A DNA stretch of 64,000 bases from Rhizorhabdus wittichii RW1 (GTDB taxonomy: Bacteria > Pseudomonadota > Alphaproteobacteria > Sphingomonadales > Sphingomonadaceae). The notes beneath the pieces are model-generated. The model ran no database searches, was not told the DNA's origin, and worked only from the letters and a program-made list of their open reading frames with translations. The DNA lies in contig CP000699.1 in NCBI GenBank assembly GCA_000016765.1, positions 5,211,501 to 5,275,500 of the forward strand, written 5' to 3'. The translations under genes and the position numbers were made by a program. Positions 54,989-64,000 of this stretch are shown piece after piece; the stretch's first letter is position 1; every line of letters starts with the position of its first letter.

Positions 54989-55423
54989 TCAGCCCGCGCC
55001 GTCGCGGTCGATCGGGCGGCGGCGGGCCATGGTGATGCCGACGTCGGCGAAGGTGCCGCCGATCGGGGCGTCGGGCTTGTGGACGGTGACCCGGACGATC
55101 TCGATCGCGGCGAAATCCGTCAGCAGCGTCCGGACGAGGGCGTCGGCGAGCGTCTCGATCAGCGACCAGGGTTCCCCGGCGATGATCGCGACCACGCGAT
55201 CGTGGAGGCGCTTGTAGCAGAGCGTCGCATCGAGCCGGTCGCTCGCCACCGCCGCGCCGGTCGCGAGCCACCAGTCGACGTCGACGACGAAGCGCTGGCC
55301 GGCGCGGCGCTCGAAATCGAACACGCCGTGCCGGCCATGGACCTCGACCCCATGCAGGAACATGCGGTCGAGGCCCTCGTCGTCGGAGGAGGGGAGGCGC
55401 GGCCGGTCAGGCGAGAGCCGCAC
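54989..55423 (-). CDS. folB: Dihydroneopterin aldolase
   Basis: 144 residues. Folate pathway aldolase (7,8-dihydroneopterin to 6-hydroxymethyldihydropterin). Motifs MFLHGVEVHGRHGVFDFERRAGQRFVVDVDWW, LCYKRLHDRVVAI and ETLADALVR. ATG at 55423 overlaps the metE end by 17 bases and has GAAGG upstream; an internal ATG at 55363 would give a shorter protein closer to the usual length. Position after metE fits shared one-carbon/folate metabolism. Confidence 0.88.
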   Translation of the reverse strand: MRLSPDRPRLPSSDDEGLDRMFLHGVEVHGRHGVFDFERRAGQRFVVDVDWWLATGAAVASDRLDATLCYKRLHDRVVAIIAGEPWSLIETLADALVRTLLTDFAAIEIVRVTVHKPDAPIGGTFADVGITMARRRPIDRDGAG

Positions 55424-57728
55424 GGGCCGCCTTCGCCGCGTCGACCATCGCGACCAGCGCGGGCTTCACGTCCTCCCATTTGCGGGTCTTGAGGCCGCAA
55501 TCGGGATTGACCCAGAGCTGCCGCGCCGACAGCCGCTCGCCGGCCTTGATCAGCAGGGCTTCCATCTCCCGCGTGGTCGGGATGCGCGGACTGTGGATGT
55601 CGTAGACGCCCGGCCCGATCTCGTTCGGATAGGCATAGTCGACGAACGCGTCGAGCAGCTCCATCTTCGACCGCGACGTCTCGATCGAGATGACGTCGGC
55701 ATCCATCGCGCCGATCGAATCGATGATCTCGTTGAACTCCGAATAGCACATATGGGTATGGATCTGGGTCTCGTCGGCGACGCCCGCGGCGGAGATGCGG
55801 AAGCTTTCGACCGCCCAGTCGAGATAATGTTGCCAGTCGGCGCGGCGCAGCGGCAGCCCCTCGCGCAGCGCGGCCTCGTCGATCTGGATGATCCGGGCGC
55901 CGGCGGCTTCGAGGTCGAGCACCTCGTCGCGGATCGCCAGCGCGATCTGGCGGCAGGTCTCCTCGCGACTCTGGTCGTCGCGGACGAACGACCAGTTGAG
56001 GATCGTCACCGGGCCGGTCAGCATCCCCTTCATCGGCCTGGCCGTCACCGACTGGGCATAGTGCCACCAGGCGACCGTCATCGGCTTCGGGCGCGACACG
56101 TCGCCGTAGATGATCGGCGGGCGGACGCAGCGCGAGCCGTAGCTCTGCACCCAGCCGGCGCGGCTGAACGCGAAGCCGGCGAGCTGCTCGCCGAAATATT
56201 GCACCATGTCGTTGCGCTCGAACTCGCCATGGACGAGCACGTCGATGCCGATCTCCTCCTGCCAGGCGATCGCCCGCGCCGTCTCCTCGCGCAGGAAGCG
56301 TTCATAGCCGGCGGTGTCGAGCTCGCCCTTGTCGTGCGCCGAGCGCGCCTTGCGGACCTCGGCGGTCTGCGGGAAGGAGCCGATCGTCGTGGTGGGGAGC
56401 AACGGCAGGTTCAGCCGCGCCTGCTGCGCCTTGATCCGATCGGCGAAGGGGGCCTTGCGCCGGGCCCAGTCGCCGGTGATCCGCGCCGCTCGGTCACGGA
56501 CCTTGCGATCGTTGGTCAGCGGCGAATTGCGGCGGCCCTGGATCGAGTCCGCATTGGCGAGCAGCTCGTCCGAGATCACGTAGCGGCCGTTCGACAGGCC
56601 GAGGCCCAGTAGCGAAAGCTCCTCGAGCTTCTGCGCGGCGAAGGCGAGCCAGTCCTTCACCTGCGGATCGAGCTTCGTCTCCAGCGCCAGGTCGATCGGC
56701 GTGTGCAGCAGCGAGCAGGACGGGGCGATCTGGAACGCCGACCGCGACTTCATGATCGGCTCGTAGCGATCGAGCAGGGCGGTGAGGTCGGCCTTCCAGA
56801 TGTTGCGGCCGTCGATCAGGCCGAGCGAGAGCAGGAGGTCCTTGCGGGCCCCGGCCAGCACGGCGTCGAGCTGCTCGGGCGCGCGGACGAGATCGACGTG
56901 CAGGCCGGCGACGGGGAGCGACAGGGCGGTTTTCAGATTGTCGCCCAGCGCGCCGAAATAGGTGGCGAGCATCAGCTTGATGCCGTCGACCTTCGCCAGC
57001 TCGCCATAGGCCGAGACATAGGCGGCGCGGGCCGCGTCGCTCAGGTCGAGCACCAGCGCCGGCTCGTCGATCTGCACCCAGTCCGCGCCGGCGTCGCGCA
57101 GCCGGCCGAGCAGATCGGCATAGACCGGCAGCAGCCGGGGCAGCAGCGACAGCGGATCGAAGCCCTCGGCCTTCGACTTGGCCAGCAGCAGCCAGGTGAC
57201 CGGGCCGAGGATCACCGGCCGGGTGTGATGGCCGAGCGCCCTCGCTTCCCTGAAATGATCGACCGGCTTGGCGGTAGCGAGCGCGAAGCCCTGGTCCGGC
57301 GACACCTCGGGCACCATGTAATGATAGTTGGTGTCGAACCATTTGGTCATTTCCTGGGCGGGCACGTCGCCGCCCTTGCCATGGCCGTGGGCGCAGCCCG
57401 CGTCGTCGTCGGCGGTGCGGGTGCCGCGCGCCATCGCGAAATAGACGGCGAGCGAGTCCGGCGCGCCGAGGCCGCGATAGATGTCGGGGATCGCGCCGAC
57501 CATGACGCTGGTGTCGAGCACCTGGTCGTAGAGCGAGAAGTCGTTGCTCGGGATCACCGCGATGCCGGCCGCCTTCTGGCGGTCCCAGGTCGCGGCGCGC
57601 AGGCGCCGGGCGGTGTCGAGGAGCTGGGCCTCGTCGGCCTTGCCGGCCCAATAGGCCTCGACGGCGGTCTTCAGTTCGCGGCGCGGGCCGATGCGGGGAA
57701 AGCCGAGATTGGCGGCAGTGACGGACAT
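55407..57728 (-). CDS. metE: Cobalamin-independent methionine synthase
   Basis: 773 residues. Transfers the methyl group from 5-methyltetrahydropteroyl-triglutamate to homocysteine without B12. Two related (beta/alpha)8 barrels; the C-terminal one has TIGSFPQTAEVRKAR, HMCYSEFNEIID (zinc His and Cys), DIHSPRIPTTREME and the C-terminal zinc Cys in NPDCGLKTRKWEDV. Complete length. A cobalamin riboswitch and promoter lie upstream; the organism therefore probably also has B12-dependent MetH. folB overlaps the 3' end. Confidence 0.97.
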   Translation of the reverse strand: MSVTAANLGFPRIGPRRELKTAVEAYWAGKADEAQLLDTARRLRAATWDRQKAAGIAVIPSNDFSLYDQVLDTSVMVGAIPDIYRGLGAPDSLAVYFAMARGTRTADDDAGCAHGHGKGGDVPAQEMTKWFDTNYHYMVPEVSPDQGFALATAKPVDHFREARALGHHTRPVILGPVTWLLLAKSKAEGFDPLSLLPRLLPVYADLLGRLRDAGADWVQIDEPALVLDLSDAARAAYVSAYGELAKVDGIKLMLATYFGALGDNLKTALSLPVAGLHVDLVRAPEQLDAVLAGARKDLLLSLGLIDGRNIWKADLTALLDRYEPIMKSRSAFQIAPSCSLLHTPIDLALETKLDPQVKDWLAFAAQKLEELSLLGLGLSNGRYVISDELLANADSIQGRRNSPLTNDRKVRDRAARITGDWARRKAPFADRIKAQQARLNLPLLPTTTIGSFPQTAEVRKARSAHDKGELDTAGYERFLREETARAIAWQEEIGIDVLVHGEFERNDMVQYFGEQLAGFAFSRAGWVQSYGSRCVRPPIIYGDVSRPKPMTVAWWHYAQSVTARPMKGMLTGPVTILNWSFVRDDQSREETCRQIALAIRDEVLDLEAAGARIIQIDEAALREGLPLRRADWQHYLDWAVESFRISAAGVADETQIHTHMCYSEFNEIIDSIGAMDADVISIETSRSKMELLDAFVDYAYPNEIGPGVYDIHSPRIPTTREMEALLIKAGERLSARQLWVNPDCGLKTRKWEDVKPALVAMVDAAKAARAALA

Positions 57729-57792
57729 GAGTCATCTCCTTCGGCCGGGCGCCTTCGCCGGCCGTCATGGTGGTAGGGAATGGAAAGAGGTC

Positions 57793-57832
57793 AGCGCGCC
57801 GCGTCGGGCCTCGACGGCGGGCGCGGCGCGCT
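57793..57832 (-). terminator. Strong hairpin in the metE leader, candidate riboswitch expression platform
   Basis: AGCGCGCCGCG and CGCGGCGCGCT (11-bp perfect arms, 57793-57803 and 57822-57832) enclose 18 bases; on the minus strand it is followed by GACCTCTTTCC, then the metE start 65 bases on. Located between the riboswitch aptamer and metE, so it could be the B12-responsive terminator; the T-run is weak, so a ribosome-site sequestering role is an alternative. Confidence 0.5.
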
Positions 57833-58016
57833 ATCGCATTCGGCCGGGCGGCCCGATGGCGTAGGGCTGGGGTCTGGACATCGACTCGACACCTGCTTTG
57901 CCGGGCGGAGGTCGACGGAAGAGCGCGCGAACGAACGGCCCCGGCGCATCGATGGCCGCGGGGCTTTCGTCGCGCGATCCACCGGAGGAACCCCCGTCCG
58001 AGGAACGTTATCGCGT

Positions 58017-58215
58017 CGGAGGCAGGTCTCCTGGCTCACGGGTCGTCACGGCGGCTCCGGCCTTCCCGGCGCTCCTCGCGGGGCGCCAGTGGCATGGTTG
58101 AAACCGCCGCTCGCCGCTTACAGTTGCGGGGGCAGCGCCGGACTCCGTCCTCGCGGACGTCACCGGCTTCCCGTCTTAGCCCTGCCGCGCGACCCGTTGC
58201 CGGATCGCGAGCAGG
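58017..58215 (-). promoter_or_regulatory. Cobalamin (B12) riboswitch upstream of metE
   Basis: On the minus strand the order is GGGAAGCCGGTG, the B12 box GCTGCCCCCGCAACTGTAAG (58117-58136 on the plus strand in reverse), CACTGGCG, GGGAAGG and GAGCCAGGAGACCTGCC (58037-58021), which is the conserved core of class I cobalamin aptamers. It precedes metE by about 290 bases. B12 binding would turn off metE. Confidence 0.93.
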
Positions 58216-58232
58216 GAACCTCGACAGCATCC

Positions 58233-58261
58233 ATTGGACCGCATCGCGGCGTGGCTGTCAA
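58233..58261 (-). promoter_or_regulatory. Sigma-70-type promoter for the riboswitch-metE transcript
   Basis: On the minus strand, TTGACA (58261-58256), a 17-base spacer, then TCCAAT (58238-58233), about seven bases before the predicted transcript start near 58225, just ahead of the aptamer. -35 is perfect; the -10 is weak. Confidence 0.55.
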
Positions 58262-58267
58262 GGAAGA

Positions 58268-58287
58268 TATAAAGAAAACTTTATATG
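58268..58287. promoter_or_regulatory. ATATAAAG inverted repeat between metE and acnD
   Basis: ATATAAAG-AAAA-CTTTATAT, perfect 8-bp arms, adjacent to the metE promoter and about 100 bases upstream of acnD. Possibly a protein-binding site or AT-rich promoter element of the divergent acnD promoter. Confidence 0.35.
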
Positions 58288-58315
58288 TTGTTCCCGGCTT
58301 CGCAAGCTTCGCCGA

Positions 58316-58357
58316 TTTGCAAGGCGGCATCCGCAAATCTTCGCGCTTTCAGCCATG
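58316..58357. promoter_or_regulatory. Shared prp control element, copy A (acnD)
   Basis: Contains ATTTGC (58316-58321) and GCAAAT (58334-58339), an inverted repeat with a 12-base spacer, and continues to CTTTCAGCCAT. 34 of 41 positions (58317-58357) match copy B (62243-62283) without gaps, and it ends 33 bases before the acnD ATG. TTTGC half-sites are characteristic of the ScfR/PccR short-chain fatty-acyl regulators that control propionate genes in Alphaproteobacteria; the regulator is not in this window. Confidence 0.65.
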
Positions 58358-58390
58358 TTCGCGCCGAAGGCGCAGGCCGATAGGACGGCC

Positions 58391-61017
<2,627 letters not shown>

Positions 61018-61018
<1 letters not shown>

Positions 61019-62214
61019 TGTCCGGCCTTCCCCAGTTCCGCATTCCCGCCACCTATATGCGCGGCGGCACCAGCAAGGGCGTGTTCTTCCGGCTGGAGGA
61101 CCTGCCCGAATCCTGCCGCGTGCCGGGCCCGGCACGCGACCGGCTGTTCCAGCGCGTGATCGGCAGCCCCGATCCCTATGCCGGCCATATCGACGGCATG
61201 GGCGGCGCCACCTCCAGCACCAGCAAGTGCGTCATCGTCTCGCCGAGCACGCGGCCCGGCCATGACGTCGACTATCTCTATGGACAGGTCGCGATCGACA
61301 CCGATTTCGTCGACTGGTCCGGCAATTGCGGCAATCTCTCCACGGCGGCGGGCGCCTTCGCGATCCACGCCGGCCATGTCGATCCGGCAAGGGCCGTGGA
61401 CGGCGTCTGCACGGTGCGCATCTGGCAGGCCAATATCGGCAGGACGATCATCGCCTATGTGCCGGTCGCGAACGGCGAGGTGCGGGAGACGGGGGATTTC
61501 GAGCTGGACGGCGTGACCTTCCCGGCCGCCGAGATCGTCCTCGAATTCGTCGATCCGGCGGACGACGGCGACGGCGGCGGTGCGATGTTCCCGACCGGAA
61601 ACCTGATCGACGAACTCGACGTGCCCGAGGCGATCGTCCCCGGCGGCAAGCTCCGGGCGACGCTGATCGACGCCGGCATCCCCACCATCTTCGTCGCCGC
61701 GGCCGATATCGGCTATGCGGGGACCGAGCTGCGCGATGCGATCAACGGCGATGCCGAGGCGCTCGCCCGCTTCGAAACGCTGCGCGCGATCGGGGCGGTG
61801 CGGATGGGCCTGATCGGTTCGATCGACGAGGCCGCGCGGCGCCAGCACACGCCGAAGATCGCCTTCGTCGCGCCGCCGAGCGACTATGTCGCGTCGAACG
61901 GCCGGATCGTGCGCGCCGGGGAGATCGACCTGCTGGTGCGCGCGCTGTCGATGGGCCGGCTCCACCACGCGATGATGGGCACGGCGTCGGTCGCGATCGC
62001 GGCGGCGGCGGCGGTGCCGGGCACGCTGGTCCATCGGGCGGCCGGGGGAGGGGAGCGGCGGGCCGTCCGCTTCGGCCACCCGTCGGGAACCCTGCGCGTC
62101 GGCGCGGAGGCGAAGCTGGTCGACGGGCGATGGACCGTCGCCCGCGCGATCATGAGCCGCAGCGCCCGCATCCTGATGGAAGGCTGGGTGCGGGTCCCCG
62201 CCGACGGCTTCTGA
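61018..62214 (+). CDS. prpF: 2-methylaconitate isomerase PrpF
   Basis: 398 residues. Isomerises 2-methyl-trans-aconitate to the cis form, needed when AcnD replaces PrpD. PrpF family signatures: YMRGGTSKGVFFRLEDLP, GHIDGMGGATSSTSKCVIVS and DWSGNCGNLSTAAGAFAIHAG, split around two diaminopimelate-epimerase-like lobes. Coupled to acnD by a TGATG overlap. The next gene begins 103 bases later. Confidence 0.95.
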
Positions 62215-62242
62215 GCCGGCGCGCCTTCGCCGAATTCGCAGC

Positions 62243-62283
62243 TTCGCAACGCCGCATCCGCAGATATCCGCCTTTTCAGCCAT
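62243..62283. promoter_or_regulatory. Shared prp control element, copy B
   Basis: 41 bases with 34 matches to copy A (58317-58357), including TTCGCAA, GCATCCGCA and the CTTTTCAGCCAT-like end, and ending 34 bases before the next ATG at 62318. Strong sign of a duplicated promoter/operator that gives the orf-prpC-prpB genes a second co-regulated start. Confidence 0.65.
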
Positions 62284-62317
62284 TCTCGCTTCGCGGGCGC
62301 GAGCGGATAAGGTGCCC

Positions 62318-62623
62318 ATGCTCTCCAACGCTCCCATATCCGGTCTCGATCTGATGGCGCTGATGGCGGACACCGCCGCCGCCTGGGCGTCGGCGCGGCT
62401 GCCCGGCGGGGTCCGCCTGTCCGCCTGCGAGTCCTTCCGGCTCGCCGAGGGCTTCGCGGTGGACGACGTCGAGGTCGAGAGCTGGGCGGTCGTCGAGGAT
62501 CGTCAGGCCGTGACCGTCTCGGTCTTCGCGACCGCGCCGCAGCAGGGCGGCGGCCGCCGCATGGCGGGCAGCGGCCGCTTCACCTTCACCACCCTCCCAT
62601 CCGAGAGAAAGTTCCGCGCATGA
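62318..62623 (+). CDS. Small conserved-position protein in prp operon, unknown
   Basis: 101 residues: [31 protein letters not shown], then beta-rich [22 protein letters not shown] and ending [13 protein letters not shown]. The strand pattern faintly resembles a short hot-dog/thioesterase-like fold but no catalytic residue is visible. Start chosen with TAAGG upstream. Four-base overlap (ATGA) with prpC, so it is made together with the propionate enzymes. Function not recognised. Confidence 0.6.
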   Translation: MLSNAPISGLDLMALMADTAAAWASARLPGGVRLSACESFRLAEGFAVDDVEVESWAVVEDRQAVTVSVFATAPQQGGGRRMAGSGRFTFTTLPSERKFRA

Positions 62624-63777
62624 ACGCCGATTTCAAACCCAAGAAGTCGGTGGCGCTTTCGGGCGTCACCGCCGGCAACACCGCGCTCTGCACGGTGGGC
62701 CGCACCGGCAACGACCTCCATTATCGGGGCTATGACATCCTCGATTTCGCCGAGACCGCCGCGTTCGAGGAGATCGCCCACCTGCTCGTCCACGGCGAGC
62801 TGCCGACCGCGACCCGGCTGGCCGCCTACAAGGCGAAGCTCCGCAAGCTGCGCGGGCTGCCGCGATCGGTGAAGGAGGCGCTGGAGGCGATCCCCGCCGC
62901 CGCGCATCCGATGGACGTGATGCGCTCGGGCGTCTCGGCGCTCGGCTGCGTCCTGCCCGAGACGCACGACCACAACCCGTCCGACGCCCGCGACGTCGCC
63001 GACCGGCTGATGGCCTCGCTCGGCTCGATCCTGCTCTACTGGTATCATTTCGCGCACAACGGCCGGCGGATCGAGGTCGAGACCGACGACGACAGCATCG
63101 GCGGCCATTTCCTTCATCTGCTCCATGGCGCCGCACCCCCCGAAAGCTGGGTGCGGGCGATGCACTGCTCGCTGATCCTCTATGCCGAGCATGAGTTCAA
63201 CGCCTCGACCTTCGCCGCGCGCGTCATCGCCGGCACCGGATCGGACATCTATTCAGCGATCGCCGGGGCGATCGGCGCGCTGCGCGGTCCCAAGCATGGC
63301 GGCGCCAACGAGGTCGCCCACGAGATCCAGAAGCGTTACGCCACCCCCGACGAGGCCGAGGCTGACATCCGCCGCCGCGTCGCGGCGAAGGAGGTGGTGA
63401 TCGGTTTCGGCCACCCGGTCTACACCGTCTCCGATCCGCGCAACGTGGTGATCAAGCGCGTCGCCAGGGCGCTGGCGGACGAGGCGGGCGCGCGGCGCCA
63501 GTTCGCCGTCGCCGAACGGATCGAGAGCGTGATGTGGGACGCCAAGCGCATGTTCCCGAACCTCGACTGGTTCTCGGCCGTTTCCTACGACCTGATGGGC
63601 GTGCCGACGGCGATGTTCACGCCGCTGTTCGTGATCGCGCGCACCTCCGGCTGGGCGGCGCATGTGATCGAGCAGCGCCAGGACAACAAGATCATCCGCC
63701 CGTCCGCCCATTATACCGGCCCGGAAAACCTGACCTTCGTGCCGCTCGACCAGCGCGGCGACGCGCTGGCGAATTGA
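62620..63777 (+). CDS. prpC: 2-methylcitrate synthase
   Basis: 385 residues. Condenses propionyl-CoA and oxaloacetate to 2-methylcitrate. Citrate-synthase fold with substrate His/Asp sites: [36 protein letters not shown] (catalytic His), [14 protein letters not shown] (His) and the Asp in [13 protein letters not shown] region. Length fits PrpC (shorter than TCA GltA). Overlaps the small upstream gene; the prpB gene follows 10 bases later. Confidence 0.94.
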   Translation: MNADFKPKKSVALSGVTAGNTALCTVGRTGNDLHYRGYDILDFAETAAFEEIAHLLVHGELPTATRLAAYKAKLRKLRGLPRSVKEALEAIPAAAHPMDVMRSGVSALGCVLPETHDHNPSDARDVADRLMASLGSILLYWYHFAHNGRRIEVETDDDSIGGHFLHLLHGAAPPESWVRAMHCSLILYAEHEFNASTFAARVIAGTGSDIYSAIAGAIGALRGPKHGGANEVAHEIQKRYATPDEAEADIRRRVAAKEVVIGFGHPVYTVSDPRNVVIKRVARALADEAGARRQFAVAERIESVMWDAKRMFPNLDWFSAVSYDLMGVPTAMFTPLFVIARTSGWAAHVIEQRQDNKIIRPSAHYTGPENLTFVPLDQRGDALAN

Positions 63778-63787
63778 GGAGACCGCA

Positions 63788-64000
63788 TTGCCCTATCTGA
63801 TCGCAGACGAGCTTCCGCGCGAGAGCGCCGGCGCGCGCTTCCGCCGGCTGCTCGCGCGCCCGAACATCCTCCAGCTTCCCGGCGCGCACAACGGCCAGGC
63901 GGCGCTCCAGGCGAAGGCGGCGGGCTTCGAGGGGCTCTATCTGTCGGGCGCGGCGATGACGGCGTCGATGGGGCTGCCCGACCTCGGCATCATCACCGTC
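63788..64000 (+). CDS. prpB: 2-methylisocitrate lyase, 5' part only
   Basis: Runs off the window end; 71 residues visible. Translation: MPYLIADELPRESAGARFRR ... PNILQLPGAHNGQAALQAKAAGFEGLYLSGAAMTASMGLPDLG, typical start of PrpB/isocitrate-lyase-superfamily proteins. TTG start with GAGGAG about eight bases before. It cleaves 2-methylisocitrate to pyruvate and succinate. Last visible gene of the propionate operon. Confidence 0.9.
   Translation, partial: MPYLIADELPRESAGARFRRLLARPNILQLPGAHNGQAALQAKAAGFEGLYLSGAAMTASMGLPDLGIITV

Overview
The window is a high-GC chromosomal segment typical of an alphaproteobacterium of the Sphingomonadaceae (Sphingomonas/Rhizorhabdus-like). The evidence is two TonB-dependent receptors, a SciP-type DUF1153 protein, DUF1134 and DUF6065 proteins, an M61 peptidase, and many short intergenic palindromes starting CGTCAT. 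It is mostly chromosomal housekeeping and accessory metabolism. I see no prophage, insertion sequence, CRISPR array, plasmid origin or rRNA. One tRNA-Ser(GCU) lies at 40.9 kb. The organism assignment is inference from gene content.

Layout. 0-3.4 kb: 3' part of a TonB receptor and a TagF-like transferase. 3.4-7.6 kb: a minus-strand operon of an OmpR-type response regulator, a secreted LysM-FecR protein and a CHASE2 histidine kinase. 8-13.7 kb: DUF445 protein and an RND efflux pump with its adaptor. 14-17.2 kb: SIMPL protein, small membrane proteins, DUF6065, GlsB-like, SciP. 17.3-23.2 kb: mnmA, then a tightly overlapping mocR-pdxH-CDF-phzF operon divergent from a small membrane protein and a LysE exporter. 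23.3-30.1 kb: a three-gene amidoligase/transglutaminase module (DUF2126 transglutaminase, ATP-grasp/alpha-E fusion, second transglutaminase). 30-36.8 kb: alginate-export-type porin, YdcH, ABC1 kinase with zinc peptidase, DnaJ-like co-chaperone, YihY. 36.9-40.8 kb: fabI, aroC-acyP-pgeF, DUF1134.

41-53.2 kb looks like one accessory catabolic cluster: MarR regulator, Na+/amino-acid symporter, class-V PLP enzyme, CDGSH-dicupin fusion, Dabb-like protein, Tat micropeptide, two VOC proteins (one exported), TonB receptor, M61 aminopeptidase and a secreted hydrolase. Its intergenic regions carry AT-rich CATATG-type palindromes that could be shared operators. I infer a route for capturing and degrading a peptide or amino-acid conjugate.

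53.3-58.3 kb: glutamate-synthase-like FMN protein, folB and metE; metE lies behind a cobalamin riboswitch with a recognisable promoter. 58.4-64 kb: the 2-methylcitrate (propionate) pathway acnD-prpF, then orf-prpC-prpB (prpB cut by the window end). A 41-bp element, 34/41 identical, precedes both acnD and the orf at nearly the same distance from the start codon, so the pathway appears split into two co-regulated transcription units.

At least eight intergenic palindromic elements, seven of them paired inverted repeats, are scattered through the window. Their stem sequences differ while the base pairing is kept.
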